Both the position numbers and the translations under genes were made by a program. A stretch of 64,000 nucleotides of DNA from Aristolochia californica (lineage: Eukaryota > Streptophyta > Magnoliopsida > Piperales > Aristolochiaceae): positions 24,272,922 to 24,336,921 of the forward strand of contig JARWKL010000013.1 in NCBI GenBank assembly GCA_029961685.1, in the 5' to 3' direction. The notes beneath the pieces are model-generated. The model searched no databases and was not told the DNA's origin. It saw nothing but the letters and a program-made list of their open reading frames with translations. Shown here piece by piece: positions 1 to 11,338 of the stretch. How positions within the stretch are numbered: position 1 is the stretch's first letter; each line of letters begins with the position of its first letter.

Positions 1-780
1 ATATCAAGATGAATAACATTGTTGGAGACATGTTCTTCCATATTGTTGGTAAGCCAACTAATAACTAAAGTATTATTTTTAACCACTTGTTATAAAAAAA
101 ATATCCTCTTCATCAATAGGTGGTCCACAGTTGGTGAGGTGAACAAGGAGGTCTTTTGTTATAAGAAATTGACGAACCGATGTGAACCAGTTCATGAAAT
201 TTGATACCCCTCACAAGGGTATAATAATAATTCTGAGTATATCACTCTTCTGGCTCATGTTTACTTCAGCCATAATAGGCAATACATTTTAAAAAATTCT
301 CCATTCAAATACTAATCAAAAAACCAAGTAGATGTCTTTAACCAACTCGGTTAATGGAGAGGCTTGGCATAAAAGCTAAGCAATCATATTTCTGAAATTT
401 AATGAATAATCACTCATAATAGTCTCAATACCAATCTTATTTATCATGGAATCTTGTTCCCATGGAATTATAACTCTTTATGCAAAAATCTCAACATAAA
501 TTGGTCTCGGTCATAAAAATTTCCAAACTGACAAAATTGCCTTGGTAACTTCTTCTAATCCAAGAGGCATATATTTCCATAATCTTTAAGATGAAGACAT
601 TCATAAAAATATCTCTAAACCATCTTCTAATATCCGAATACCAGTAGCATAAATCAATAATATTAGAAACAAAAAACTTATCTCATGAGCTTCAATCTTG
701 CTTCATAAAGAGCCTTCTATAAGTAGCTTTGGTCATACCTTCTTAGAGCATTCCTTTGACATGGGGATCCTAAATTTGAT
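1..780 (-). pseudogene. Copia gag 5' end and leader, fragment
   Basis: Read on the minus strand, positions about 1-160 encode a broken gag stretch with the pattern NNTLVISWLTNNMEEHV, closely matching the gag fragments at 41952-42152 (minus) and 56843-57058 (plus). At least one frameshift is needed to keep the frame. The remaining 600 bases towards 780 have no open frame and fit the untranslated leader between primer site and gag. The primer site and LTR follow directly at 781 and 793, which fixes the orientation. The rest of the element lies outside the window to the left. Confidence 0.7.
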
Positions 781-792
781 GCTCTGATACCA
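781..792 (-). other. Retrotransposon primer binding site (tRNA-iMet type)
   Basis: The plus strand reads gctctgatacca, the exact complement of TGGTATCAGAGC, the initiator-Met tRNA primer site used by most plant copia elements. It abuts the LTR at 793, so reverse transcription of this element ran on the minus strand. Confidence 0.88.
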
Positions 793-1381
793 TGTTGAAT
801 TTAGGACCCCATTATTGATATCTCAAGCAAGGTGAGAGAGGAAAAAAGAAAAAGAATGAGAAAGAGAGCTCTAGGGTAGAGAAGAGAGAAGAAGAAAAGA
901 AGAAGAAAGAGTTTAGGCAAGAAGGGAACTCTATACAAGAGAGAGAAGGGAGAACAATTTCCTTTGATGATTTAATTCCAAGTACAAGCTCTTTTATTTA
1001 TAGTAGAGGAGTGATAGAGTCCATGTACAATTAACTTCATTCTCCTAATTACATTCCAACTCTAACTCTTAAAGATAATCCTATCATGATAAGATAACTC
1101 AACATAAATTAGAAGTCTAACATAACTCAAAGTCGAAATATTCTATAAGGACATGACCATAGGCTGAAGATGCCAGCTTGTGCTTTATCTTTGTGGGTCC
1201 CACTTGATCTTCCACCTCATGTGATAAGGTTACCAGCTCCTGGTATCTTTTTGGGTACCACTTGATTTTCAAATCTTCCAACTTATTCCAACTTGTGCTT
1301 CTTATCTTCCAACTCATGCCAGCTTGTGTGATGACTCCTCTTGGCTTCTCACGTCCTCATGGTGGGTTCCACATTGTAACA
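793..1381 (-). repeat. LTR (589 bp), 5' LTR of the minus-strand copia entering from the left
   Basis: Begins tgttgaattt next to the primer site and ends attgtaaca, giving TG...CA ends. A related LTR in the opposite orientation occurs as solo copies at 50172-50752 and 52307-52889; both groups share the ccaccatgaggacgtg segment near one end. The purine-rich gagaagaag stretch and the ctcttttatttatag TATA-like site (read on minus) fit an LTR promoter/leader. The partner LTR is outside the window, so the TSD cannot be tested. Confidence 0.8.
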
Positions 1382-1439
1382 GTCAGGTAGTGTAGATACC
1401 CTATCAATATCTAGGCATCTACTAGAGTCATTAAAAACT

Positions 1440-1955
1440 AACTTCAAAGACGAACTCAAGGGTGTGTTAATTGGTGTTTAGTTTTAATAGTTAAATCTTT
1501 TAAGTAAACCTGCTATAAATTTGGACTGATTTATAAATGTTCCATTTAAAATTTTAAAAGGTGAAGTCCAAGGAAAAATACAACCCATTATACTCATTTT
1601 CAATTCATTCTTCATTAGTTCAGCAAATTATTCAAATAGGGAGGTGTTAGTATAGCCAAAAATAATATCATCCACATAAATTTGGACAATAATAAAGTTT
1701 TAATAATGACTCTTTGTAAATAATGTTTTATCCACATTAAGAATTCACTAAATCTTTGGTACTAAGCTTTGAGAGCATGCTTCAAACCATATAATTATTC
1801 AATTTATATACATGGTTTGGCTTACTAATATCCCTAAACCCTTTGGATTGCTCTACACAAACTTCCTCTTGTATGTACCCATTTAAGAAAGCACTTTTGA
1901 CATCCATTTGGTACAAATTGAAGTTTTTGTGACAAACATGGCCTAAGAGTATTTT
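1440..1955 (-). pseudogene. Decayed SIRE-like copia reverse transcriptase fragment
   Basis: On the minus strand the motif YVDDIIFGY is encoded with the catalytic YVDD at 1667-1678, and upstream, near 1840-1910, KSAFLNGYIQEEV is readable. These are the two hallmark RT motifs, and the spelling YVDDIIFG with NGYIQEEV is typical of SIRE/Maximus-type copia. The frame is broken in between. With the gag at 3.4-4.1 kb and the LTR at 4138-5592 it belongs to one damaged minus-strand SIRE-like element. Confidence 0.72.
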
Positions 1956-1960
1956 AATTG

Positions 1961-2278
1961 AGTTGAATTTCTAGAGAACAAAAATAAATCATTGACTGAA
2001 TTATGGCTGGGTACAATGAGCTTCTATTTATAATAGAGGAAGCAAGTAGAACAAATTACAATTAAACTACCCATGTCCTAGTTATACCCAAAGTCTAACT
2101 ATTAAATACAAGTAGTAGAATAATTCAAAGAATTAAACATAAATAGAAGAGTAACATAAAATACCTTTAAACTGAGACACTTGTGGGAGACCTTCTCATG
2201 AGACTCCTCTTAGACTCCACCATAATAATTTTTTATTAGTGAGAATCGTGTAAGACTCTTTCATATCTGTTCTTCAAC
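1961..2278 (-). repeat. Decayed LTR (about 318 bp) of a minus-strand element
   Basis: Starts near agttgaattt (decayed TGTTGAATTT) and ends cttcaac, followed at 2279 by tcttcccctcaagcgag, the reverse complement of the GAG-rich polypurine tract seen next to other LTRs here. A TATA-like cttctatttataatag lies inside. It interrupts the SIRE-like remnant. No right-hand partner LTR was found before 4137. Confidence 0.5.
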
Positions 2279-2297
2279 TCTTCCCCTCAAGCGAGAG

Positions 2298-3395
2298 TTT
2301 ATAACTTCAGCATGTAATTAAAAAGATTCTTGGTCTTCAAGGACAATTCTTGACATGGTTCTCACCCTAAATTAGATATTCCGGTCAGATAAAATTTGAC
2401 TATCACAACACGTGGAATTGTTCATCGTAGATTTTACTTCTTCTAATGATAGCAACACCCACTTTAGTTTAGGAAGGAGGTGTGACCACTAGAGCACTCA
2501 ACTTTCAAGCTGAATTCTGGAACGTACGGAAAATTAATCGGAAGGAGGTGCAATGGCTAAAGTGCTCACAAATTCTCACACTTATAAAAATTTGAAGAAG
2601 ATGTATATCAAATCAATAGAGTAATGAAAGTGACTAGGCTTGGTTCAGCTTGTAGAATCCATCATACTTCTCCTTCAATTCTCTCCCTCGAGTTGAGAGG
2701 TATCGTCAATGATCTCAGCTTGAAATAAAAAACGTAATTGTAATAATTATCTTCTCTATGAAGGTGTCCTAAGGCTAAGTACTCGACCGAACATAGACTC
2801 TCAAAAAAAAGTGGTTGATAACAAAGCGTCGAAACCAACCTCACAGGATTTTAAACAAAATAGTAATAATAATCACTAAAAGGGATAATGCATGTCATTC
2901 AAAGGATGGAAATAAAACCACCTTCAAGGTACCAATAAAAAAGTGTCAATGACGTAAAAATACCCATATGTAAAAAAAGAGAAACCATTTGAAGCAACAC
3001 ACCAAGAGAGGTTGGACCAATGGGGTCAGCGAGAGTCAAAAATGAATGTGCAAGAAAGGTAACTAAGTAAAAAGGTTATGGGAGGATGAAAGGAAGAGAA
3101 AATAACCACCGCAGTAATGGTAACAATAGGGTTGAAAAAATAATGAACAAGTTTAACCAAGAATGACCTCAAATTAACTTTTTTGGGTGAGCAAAACTTT
3201 TGGGAGTTGATGATGCAAAAAATATGCAACCAATGTAGACAAGCAAGCCAATACAAGAGAGGATATCCAGAGCCAGATCGCCTCGTGCAATCTTCCCTAA
3301 AAAAAAAACAAAAAAATTTTGAGAATAACTTTGCATTATGGTCATGGTCGAACCAATTCTGTAGTTGATCTAAACTATATAATCAAGAGTCAGAC
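2298..3395. other. Non-coding retroelement-derived sequence, unassigned
   Basis: No recognisable protein motif in six frames. The piece near 2670-2735 (ctccctcgagttgagagg then gatctcagcttgaaat) resembles the 12300-12350 segment inside the non-autonomous element, so at least part is the 3' interior of that kind of element. Short open frames here look like chance. Confidence 0.4.
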
Positions 3396-3399
3396 CTCG

Positions 3400-4124
3400 G
3401 ACTCGGACACGGAATTGGACCTGGTTTCAGACCCAGGTATGGAAGTCTTCTTCATAACCCCTGAGCAAATGTTCATTCTTTCGGAGGGCTTGAAACCACC
3501 ATGCCAATGTGAAGGGCCTGAAAATTATTTTTTTGCAACAAGGGAATGACAGTCATCTTTCAGAGAGCATTGACATGGTGGAAATTTATTCCCCAAGGAT
3601 TTTCAACTCATTCATGATATATGTGAACCTAGAGTTTATGTTAGCAATTGATTCACCCATTTTCATCTTAAATTCGCCGTATTGGGCCACTAATAGGCTG
3701 ATTTTAGAGTCTTTGAGCCTAGTAGTTCCTTTGTGGGTCACTTCCAATGTGTTCAAAATTTCTTTTGCTATTTTGCAAGTTGAGACCTTATGGAATTCAT
3801 TTGGTCCTAAGGCACATAGGTGAAGGTTTATGGCCTTGAGTTGTCACAAACAATTCCTTGTCTTCCCTAGTGAGTTCTCCAAATTCCTTGGAGATTGTCT
3901 CCCTTTAATCATTTTGTGTGAGTCAAAGGATATATTCATTGTGACATGCCAAGTATCTCAGTCCATAAATTGAAGGAAGAATTATCATTCTTACCCTCCA
4001 ATAAACATAATTTATCTCATTGAACATTGGGAGATGGTTGGCAAATTGTCCGTCACGAAGGAGCAACTTGTCTTGAGATGCAATTAAATCAATAAGAATT
4101 TGGATTTCAAATGATTTAGGCCTA
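3400..4124 (-). pseudogene. SIRE-like copia gag remnant
   Basis: The minus strand carries a decayed gag-like region; the antisense text includes codons for an INSRF-like turn and LGPNEFHKV-type helices followed by stops. It sits in the place expected for gag, just inside the primer site at about 4124-4135 and the LTR at 4138. Several stops and frameshifts are present. Family assignment rests mainly on the linked LTR and RT type. Confidence 0.5.
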
Positions 4125-4137
4125 CTCTGATATCAAT

Positions 4138-5592
4138 TGTTGGCCTAGGTGGCTTCCCAAAAGGGGGTGAATTCAAAATAAAATTAAAATTTAATTACAA
4201 AATATGAAAATAAAAGTGGGAGCTCAAGAAAATATGCACAAATTAAAAGGAGGCTAAGATTTTTCTTTTTAATGTCCACCTAGTGGCAATCACTACACGA
4301 GAACCCTTGCCTTGAAAAGGTTTTGCTACTAAACTTTATTAGCTGAAATTATAAAAAGGAGATTTTGACTCTCTTTAAGCAGAATGTCTTTAAGCCAAGT
4401 ATAATACCCAATTATACTATCCAAAATATCTTTCAAAGATAGTGGATACAACTATATTCTAGCTCTAGTGGGAAATTTTGCTTCTATACATAAAGGTTCT
4501 AGAAAACTTATAGAAAGAGAAAAGAGAAAAGAGAAATGTAAAGCTTACACCTCAAATGAAGAGATATTCACTCTCAGTGTCTCCAGGCTTCCATCTATGC
4601 ACAAGTGAGAAATGATTTTGAAGCTTGAAAGAACTATTTATGCCACAAGGATGCAAGAGATTTTGAAATTTTTGATTGAAAATGTTTTTTTTTTTTTTTG
4701 CAAAAGTGTAAAAATGGAATATTGCACTTGTAAATGTTTGAGTGAGTAGGCTTGCTAATAAATACTCATTAACCATTAAGGGATAAGTTGGTGCATTTAA
4801 AATTTTCTTTGGAAGATTAACCATTTTGTATCATTATCCAAAAAGCTGCATAGGAGGTATGGATCAATCGACCTCCAATGGCTAGATTTTCAGCCTAATG
4901 ATTGATCGTGCTAATTGGGCTGATCGACCATGCCATAGGTTGACTGTTTAAGCTTTATAATTTTGGCATGCAACATTCTAGTTAATTGATCATGCCAATA
5001 GTAGTTGTTTGATCAAGCTTTATAATTTGGCCTATCAATATTCTGGTTGATCAATCAAGTTTAAAGAGGTTGATCGGTTAAACCTGTATACTAGAGGTTT
5101 ACTCCAATCTATGATTGATCAGGCCTTGTATAGGTTAATTGATGGCATTATTTTAAAATGTGTAAAATTTAATGCAAAACATGATTGAGGCTAAAATAAA
5201 TTAGATGAAGGGTTCCAAAACATTTGTATGAACTTTAAAAACATGGTTTTGGAATTTGTTTGCATGTCCTATGCTCCAAAAGAAAATTTATGCCGAAGGT
5301 TTGGAAATTATATGACTACCTCTTTACAATGGTAGAGTTCTTGAGAATTTTCTAATTTTCCTAAACTCTAGGTCTTCATATCTTTTTTCTTCTCCAAGGT
5401 GCATTTTCAATATGATTAACTCTTCGTTCTAGCTTGTGGTCTTGTGTCGTATTTTCCAGTTCTTCCTCATAGACTTGTAACCAAGTCACTTGAAAAAATG
5501 CATCTGAATGTTATAAATAGAAAATTTGTTAGCTTGGTTAGCTTAAGTTTTTTTATCATCAAAATCTTGGAATAAGTGAACCTAGGTCAATA
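4138..5592 (-). repeat. SIRE-like LTR (about 1455 bp), 5' LTR of a minus-strand element
   Basis: Starts tgttggcctaggtggcttc directly after a decayed primer site (actctgatatca). Ends near cctaggtcaata, after a ttatcatcaaaa block. The same start and end blocks bound the LTR copies at 48609-50825 and to about 52962. Long LTRs with this start are typical of SIRE/Maximus copia. The interior contains several TTGATCGATCA-like short inverted motifs. Confidence 0.7.
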
Positions 5593-5616
5593 GTAAGGAG
5601 AAATATTTGCAACCAT

Positions 5617-5637
5617 GCCACCTCTTGATGAGGTGGC
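5617..5637. repeat. Short perfect palindrome GCCACCTC-5-GAGGTGGC
   Basis: An 8-bp inverted repeat with a 5-base loop in the 127-bp spacer (5593-5719) between the SIRE-like LTR and the next element. A close relative, gacacctc/gaggtggc, occurs at 15468-15488. No gene is visible around it. Confidence 0.5.
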
Positions 5638-5719
5638 TCTTTGTTTTTACTATATGGTGCATCTTCAGACTAAAAACATTATCAAAGTGGACTAGAGAAA
5701 GGTCACTTTCTCACTCATT

Positions 5720-6131
5720 TGTTGAAACTTAGGATTCCATGATGTATATAACCACTATAGAAGAAGATTAAGGGGGGAGAAGAAGAAGAAAAATTGTGGA
5801 GAGAAGGTTTTAGGAGGAGAAGAGGGAGAATCACGAATTTGGAGAAAAGAGGAGGAAGATTAGGGTAATGGACTTGTCCAAACCCATCCCCTTAAGTTGT
5901 AATTATAGGTATCAAAAGTACTAATATTATAAGAATACCCTTAAATATTAAGAATGAATAAGTGACATAAATCATAACCTAATTACATCAGAGCCATCTT
6001 TATTTACCATCATGCTACCACTGTGTGGGCCTGTGGGCCATCTCCACGGTCTATAGGCTTGAGCCCATCTTCCACACACTTGGACGTGTGGGCCTTCCTT
6101 GGACGTGTGGGCTTGGGCCCATCTTTCAACA
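5720..6131 (-). repeat. 3' (left) LTR of the non-autonomous element
   Basis: 412 bp, TGTTGAAAC start and TTTCAACA end. It contains the repeated cgtgtgggc phrases near its end that occur in several LTRs in this window. About 0.4 kb aligns by eye with 13590-14005. Confidence 0.78.
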
Positions 6132-6173
6132 CTCTTCCTCAGGTTGGGGGGTGAGAGAACATCATAAATGCCC

Positions 6174-6679
6174 TGTTAGGAAATAGACACCCTAATTCCA
6201 AACTAACGAGAGCAATAATAATAATCGCAGGAGAAAGGAAAAGCAAACACGAGAACAAACAAGATTTATACAGGTTCACCTCAAGGTGAGACTACGCCCT
6301 GTCTTCCGTTGCTGTAGTAATCCACTATGAAGATGAAATAGTTTACAAGAGAGATCACACACAACTTTAGGTGTTGTTTTTCTATAATCTCTCTCGGCCT
6401 TCTTCTGATGCTCCTCAGATGATAATGATCATCAACGTGATAAAACCCTAACAGTGGCACCCCAAATATAAAGAGAAAATTAGGGCAAACCCGATACAAG
6501 AGTAAAATTTCCAAACTACCATTAATGAAACAGTAGTTAATATATCGTGGACTAGGCAGGGGCTCCGCCCCCACACCCTCGGGAGGGGGGCAACTTCCAA
6601 CCCCCATGGAGACTTATCGCAAAAGTCGATCAGTGTACCGACTCAATGTAGGGCGTTGATTAGGCTCCACAACTTAACA
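6174..6679 (-). repeat. 3' (left) LTR of nested copia 1
   Basis: 506 bp. Contains a TATA-like box read on minus (ctttatatttgg, near 6464-6475) and a run ggcaggggctccgccccc that could form a hairpin. Nearly the same length as the right LTR; scattered substitutions indicate an insertion that is not very recent. Confidence 0.9.
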
Positions 6680-6690
6680 ATCTCCCACTT

Positions 6691-7443
6691 GGAGACTAAT
6701 CCATGATCAATATCTCCCCTACAATGGCAACAACTTTTCAATCCTCAAAGAGAAGTCCAACTGAAGTTGCACACAATTTTACTTTCTTAATCGTAACAGT
6801 CTTTATCAACATATTAGTCGGATTCTTACTTCCTTGAATCTTCTCAAGTGCTAAGACTTCATCCTCCAGAACTGATCTAATGAAGTTATAACGCTCCTGT
6901 ATGTGTTTTGTTCTAGCATGATAAACATGATTCTTTGTCAAATGAATAGCACTCTAACTATCACAATATAACACATTCTTCCCATGCTTGAGACCTAATT
7001 CTTCCCAGAAAGGCTGCAGTCATATCATCTCTTTGCTGGCTTCAATCATGGCGACATATTCTACCTCAGTAGTGAAAAGAGCAACTATCTTCTGCAACTT
7101 AGAGACCCAGCTAACTGCTGTACCATCCAATGTGTATACATATCCAGTGGTAATCTTCCTACCATCAATGTCTCAGCCATATCAGCATCTACATAACCTT
7201 GTAATCCCAAGTCTGATTTTCTGAAACATAAGGCCGAGTCTGCAGTGCCTCTCAAATACCTGAGAATCCACTTCACTGCTTCCCAATGTTGTTTACCCAG
7301 ATTACTCATATATTTGCTCACAACTCCCACTACATGAGCTATATTTGGTCTAGTGCACACCATGTCATACATGAGACTGCCAATCGCAAAAGCATAAGGC
7401 ACATTGGCTATGAAGGCTCGCTCCTGCTCTGTAGAAGGTGACT
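6691..7443 (-). pseudogene. Copia RNase H and RT C-terminus (nested copia 1)
   Basis: Minus-strand pieces at 7085-7402 show the classic GSLMYDMVCTRPNIAH block and HWEAVKWILRYLRG, and 6738-6941 shows the terminal HIQERYNFIRSVLE and NPTNMLIKTVTIKKVKL blocks. They are in different frames with stops between, so the RNase H is not translatable in one piece. Closely matches 44331-44980 in nested copia 2. Confidence 0.85.
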
Positions 7444-8270
7444 ACTCCTTAGATAGCCTAAAGTGACTAGCCAAAGGAATACTCACTGGTTTTGCATCAT
7501 TTGTGGTTAATTTGCTCATATTCTTCTTGTGACGATTTCAAGATATCAATATCTCTAGTAATCCTCATCCCAAGGATTTGTTTTGCAACACCCAAATCCT
7601 TCATTGCAAACTTCTTGGACAACTCCCTTTTCAACTTATCTATTTCTTGTGTGCAAGCACCTGCTATCCACATGTCATCAACATATAGTTGTAGAATGAT
7701 GTAGGAGTCATCAAACTTCTTCACATAATATCAATGATCCGCCTGGCACCTCAAAAAACCATTACTACTCATAAAGGTGTTAAACTTCTTATACCATTGT
7801 CTTGGGGCTTGTTTAAGACCATACAACCTCTTTTATAGTTTTCACACCATTTTCTCCTTTCCTTGTGCTTTGAAACCTTGTGGCTACATCATGTAAATTT
7901 CTTCCTCCAAATCACCATGGAGAAAGGTTATCTTTACATCCCAACTTGTCTAAGTGTGAGTTTTCATTTGCCACAAGTCCAAGCATTGTTCTAATAGTAG
8001 TCAATTTTTTTGTTGAAAGCCTTTTACCACCAGTCTTGCCTTGTACCATTTGTTGCCATCATGTTCGTCTTTTATTCGGTACACCCATTTGTTCTTCAAG
8101 GCCTTCCTCCCTTTGGTTTACTCGGTCAACTACAATGTCTAATTGGATTACAGTGAATCTATCTCATCCTTCATGGCCAACTCCCAACTCTCTGGTTCAC
8201 CGTTATCAGTCAAAAAAATATATTTCAATGCAGGGGAGTACCTTTGTGGTCATCTACTAGTTCTGAAAAA
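7444..8270 (-). pseudogene. Copia reverse transcriptase (nested copia 1)
   Basis: The minus frame at 7497-7724 encodes LQLYVDDMWIAG with catalytic YVDD at 7674-7685, followed by KFAMKDLGVAKQILGMRI. Further N-terminal RT blocks between 7740 and 8270 are recognisable only after frameshifts. The plus-strand open frames over this stretch are antisense shadows. Confidence 0.85.
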
Positions 8271-9660
8271 TCTTCTGAGTTCAGTCACAGGAATGTTCTA
8301 ATTTACTTTTGGGGGTATGTTTTCCTGGTCTTCCTGAGAAATATTCTCCATCTCAATAACTGGAAGATCTCTCAACTGAATCACTTCTAACTTCTTGGAT
8401 TCATTACTTGTGCTCTTAGACTCAGTTCTCAACTTGTCTTTATACAAGGCACCTTCATTGAAGAACACGTCCTTGCTTCTGATAACCTTACGACTTTGGT
8501 TATCCCAAAAGCGATAACCAAACTCGGTACCAAGTTAGCCAATAAATAGACATATCTTAGATTTAGCATCAAGTTTATTTCTAACAGTATAATCAATATG
8601 AATATAAGAAACACAACCAAAAACTTTCAAGAAAGAAAGGTTTACCTCTTTGCCTCTCCAGGCCTCTTCTGGTATTTTGCAATTCAATGGTGTTGAGGGA
8701 CCTCTGTTTCTCAAATAGGCAGGGGTGCTAATAGACTCAAACAAAATCATTTTTGGCAATCCCGCATGCAATCACATGCTCCTAGCACGCTAGTTAAAAA
8801 TCTAATTCATCCTCTCTCCCACACCATTTTGTTGAGGTTTTCCAGGATTGGTCTTCTTCATCTTGATTGCATTATCAGCATAATACTACTTGAAATCATC
8901 ATTTATGTATTCTACCACATCATCTAATGATACGGTCCCGGATCTGACACGTGGATTCTTTGGGAGGATCTGCAATCTGCCACGGGTTATGGGTCTTCCA
9001 AGCATTACCATAGGGGTAGTGGGAAGACATGGGGAAGACGAAAACGAAGATCAAGCCAAAGGGAAGCTTGATACCCAAGAGTTCTTTGAGGAGAACTCTA
9101 AGGCTCTTACGCTAAATTTAACCTAATTCTTAATACTTCAATGCTTCCTTTTCTCATTACTCTTACGCCTTAAATAGGGTTCACCCTGTTAGGGTTTAAT
9201 AAAATATTATAGAAATATCCCTATGAATAAAATATTCCAAAAATATCCCTATTAATAAATAATTCCAAAAATACCCCTATGGCCTAAAACTGAAATAAAA
9301 TAAAGTAAATTAAATAAAACAACTAAAATAATAATGTTATTGCGTGCATAACATCTAACTCCAATTACTTCACCCATACCTTTTAGCTTGCATCATCAAT
9401 AAATGTCACATAGTAATTTGAACCACCAAGGGAGGTAAACGTTGAAGGCCCTCACACATTTGTGTGAACTAACTTCAATTTTGATGTCTTTTGCTCCTTT
9501 TCAGCCTTAGAAAAACTAACCCTTCTTGCTTGCAGAAAATACAAACTTCACACAAACTATTGTTTATAGTTTTTTACCCTAGTAGTTTCCCTTTAGACTG
9601 AAGCACTTTTATTCCTTTCTCACTCATGTGACCGAGCCTATAATGCCATAAATCAGAATT
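8271..9660 (-). pseudogene. Copia integrase, interrupted by a solo LTR (nested copia 1)
   Basis: The minus frame 8535-8771 has PAYLRNRGPSTPLN, EEAWRGKEVNLS and FGCVSYIH, the C-terminal integrase/GKGY-side region of TNT1-like elements. Comparison with nested copia 2 (45900-46660) shows that about 150 bp of core integrase is missing or replaced around 8928-9353, where a solo LTR is inserted. The zinc-binding end lies near 9450-9660. Confidence 0.75.
8928..9353 (-). mobile_element. Solo LTR (426 bp) inside the integrase of nested copia 1
   Basis: The segment runs TGATACGGTCCC...GCATAACA, with TG/CA ends, and is flanked on both sides by tctaa (8923-8927 and 9354-9358), a perfect 5-bp target-site duplication. 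It has no internal coding region. A TATA-like cctatttaagg is readable on the minus strand, which suggests minus orientation. No related LTR was seen elsewhere in the window, so it represents a different family. Its insertion splits the integrase. Confidence 0.82.
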
Positions 9661-10010
9661 AGTAACAGCATCAACAACTACAGTTGTGTCTCTGCAACTG
9701 GGAGTTCCAGTTTTAACTCCTCATACAACAACCATGGCTCCCTTAGTTACATTCCAAGGAACACCATTAAAAGTCACATTATGACCTTCATCATCAAGCT
9801 GCCCTACTGAGATCAGATTACGCATTAGTTTTGGTACATGTCTCTCCTTGTGAATTTTCCACACTGTCTCGTTTGACATCCTCAAACTGACATTACCAAT
9901 ACTGACAATATCCAAGGGTTCTCCATCAGCAAGATACATCTTTCCATGATCTCTAGCAACATAATTCTCCATGATCTCACAATTGTGAAGCCCCTAAATC
10001 TAACACCCAA
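9661..10010 (-). pseudogene. Copia protease and pre-integrase region (nested copia 1)
   Basis: Minus-strand frame 9721-9972 reads through VYL-type pre-integrase blocks (LADGEPLDIVSIGNVSL, LMRNLISVGQLDDEG). The protease active-site block near 9980-10010 reads WVLDLGAS, so the conserved DSG is DLG here, where nested copia 2 keeps DSG. A frameshift separates it from the following part. Confidence 0.8.
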
Positions 10011-10793
10011 GAGTTAATAGGGGTATCAACCGACAAGAGTAAAACATCTTGTACCTCTTCAATCACCGCATTTTTAGTATCACTTTTCTTTTCATCCTTC
10101 TTCGGTGCTCTGTAGTTCTTCTTTATGTGACCAGACTTGCCACAATTCCAACACTCCACATTCCCTTCAAATTTGAACTTGCTTCTTCCATTCCTTGACT
10201 TCCCTCTACCGTTGCCCCTGTTGGAATTTCTCTCAAAGTTCCTGTCCCTAGTATCGACATTTAGGACATCATTAAAAATCAACTTTCCATTGCCTATAGA
10301 GTTGTTGACCGCAGTCCTCATAGGCTTCCAATAATTTGGCAGAGATGCCAAAAGAATTAAAGCACGAACCTCATCATCAAATTTAATTTGAGGATGTTAA
10401 TAGATTGACAATCGTGCTAAACTCATTTAAATGATATGCTACTGATGTATTTTTTGTCATTTTTAAATTGAATAGTTTTTTCATGAGATGTACCTTATTA
10501 TTTGTGGAATGTTTCTCATACATGTCAAACAGAGTCTTCATCATCCCCATTGTGCTTTTCTCTGATGTCATATTGTGATCAACGTTCTTCGACAGTGTTA
10601 ACCATACTACTCCCAACACTTGTCTATAGAGGAGATTCCACTCATCATCTTTCATACCTTCTGATTTCATATCCAGAAGTGGTGCATGAAGTTTTTTACT
10701 ATACATATAATTTTTGATCTGCATCCTCTAGAACGTAAAATATATACCATCGAACTTGTTGATTCTAAGTGTCTATCCTTCTCCGCTAGCCAT
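10011..10793 (-). pseudogene. Copia gag with zinc knuckle (nested copia 1)
   Basis: Start codon complement at 10791-10793. Frames at 10383-10724 and 9977-10351 give the TNT1-like gag blocks DEWNLLYRQVLGVVWLTL and NNKVHLMKKLFNLKM, then an arginine/asparagine-rich linker and the zinc knuckle CWNCGKSGHIKKNY. The last cysteine of CX2CX4HX4C is tyrosine, so the knuckle is damaged. A frameshift near 10360 splits gag. Confidence 0.85.
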
Positions 10794-10828
10794 TGCTCTC
10801 AATCACAAACCAAAACTCTTATAACACT

Positions 10829-11333
10829 TGTTAGGAATTAGATGCCCTAATTCCAAACTAACGCGAGCAATAATAATAATCATGGAAGAAAGGAAAAACA
10901 AGCATGAAGAAAAACAAGATTTATACTGGTTTGCCTCAAGGTGAGACTACGTCCTCTCTTCTACCGTTGCAGTAATCCACTATGAAGATGAAATAGTTCA
11001 CAAGAGAGATCGCACACAACTTCAGTTGTTGAATTTCTCTAACCTCTCTCGGATTTCTTCTTATGCTCCTTGGATGATAATGATCGTCAAGGTGATAAAA
11101 CCCTAACAACATCACCCTAAATATAAAGAGAAAATTAAGGTAAACAAGATACAAGAGTAAAATTTCTAAACTGCCCTAAATGAAACAATAGTATATACAT
11201 CATGGAATGGGTAGGGGCTCTACCCCCACACCCCTGGGAGGGGGGGCTTCCAACCCCCACAACGACCTTACCATGAAGGTCAATCAGCGTACCGACTCAA
11301 CGTAGGGTGTTGATTAGTGTCTACAAGTTAACA
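10829..11333 (-). repeat. 5' (right) LTR of nested copia 1
   Basis: 505 bp, TGTTAGGAATTAG start and AAGTTAACA end; the flank 11334-11338 is taccc. The primer-site complement just left of it (ctcttataacac) is decayed relative to the intact one at 47931-47942 in nested copia 2. Confidence 0.9.
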
Positions 11334-11338
11334 TACCC

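Larger units (their letters stand above)
6174..11333 (-). mobile_element. TNT1/Tork-like copia retrotransposon, 5.16 kb, nested and degenerate
   Basis: LTRs of 506 bp (6174-6679) and 505 bp (10829-11333) both run TGTTAGGAA...CTTAACA. The flanking 5 bp are tgccc and taccc, a target-site duplication with one mismatch. The minus strand runs gag, zinc knuckle, protease, integrase, RT, RNase H, then a PPT complement atctcccactt (6680-6690). The primer site is decayed. It is inserted in the 3' tail of the 5720-14005 element: joining the two flanks restores a sequence that follows the tail at 60604-60650. Stops and frameshifts in every domain make it coding-dead. Confidence 0.9.

Noticed and set aside
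7880..8260. 126-codon plus-strand ORF
   Set aside because: Antisense of the RT region of nested copia 1; the corresponding region of copia 2 does not keep it.
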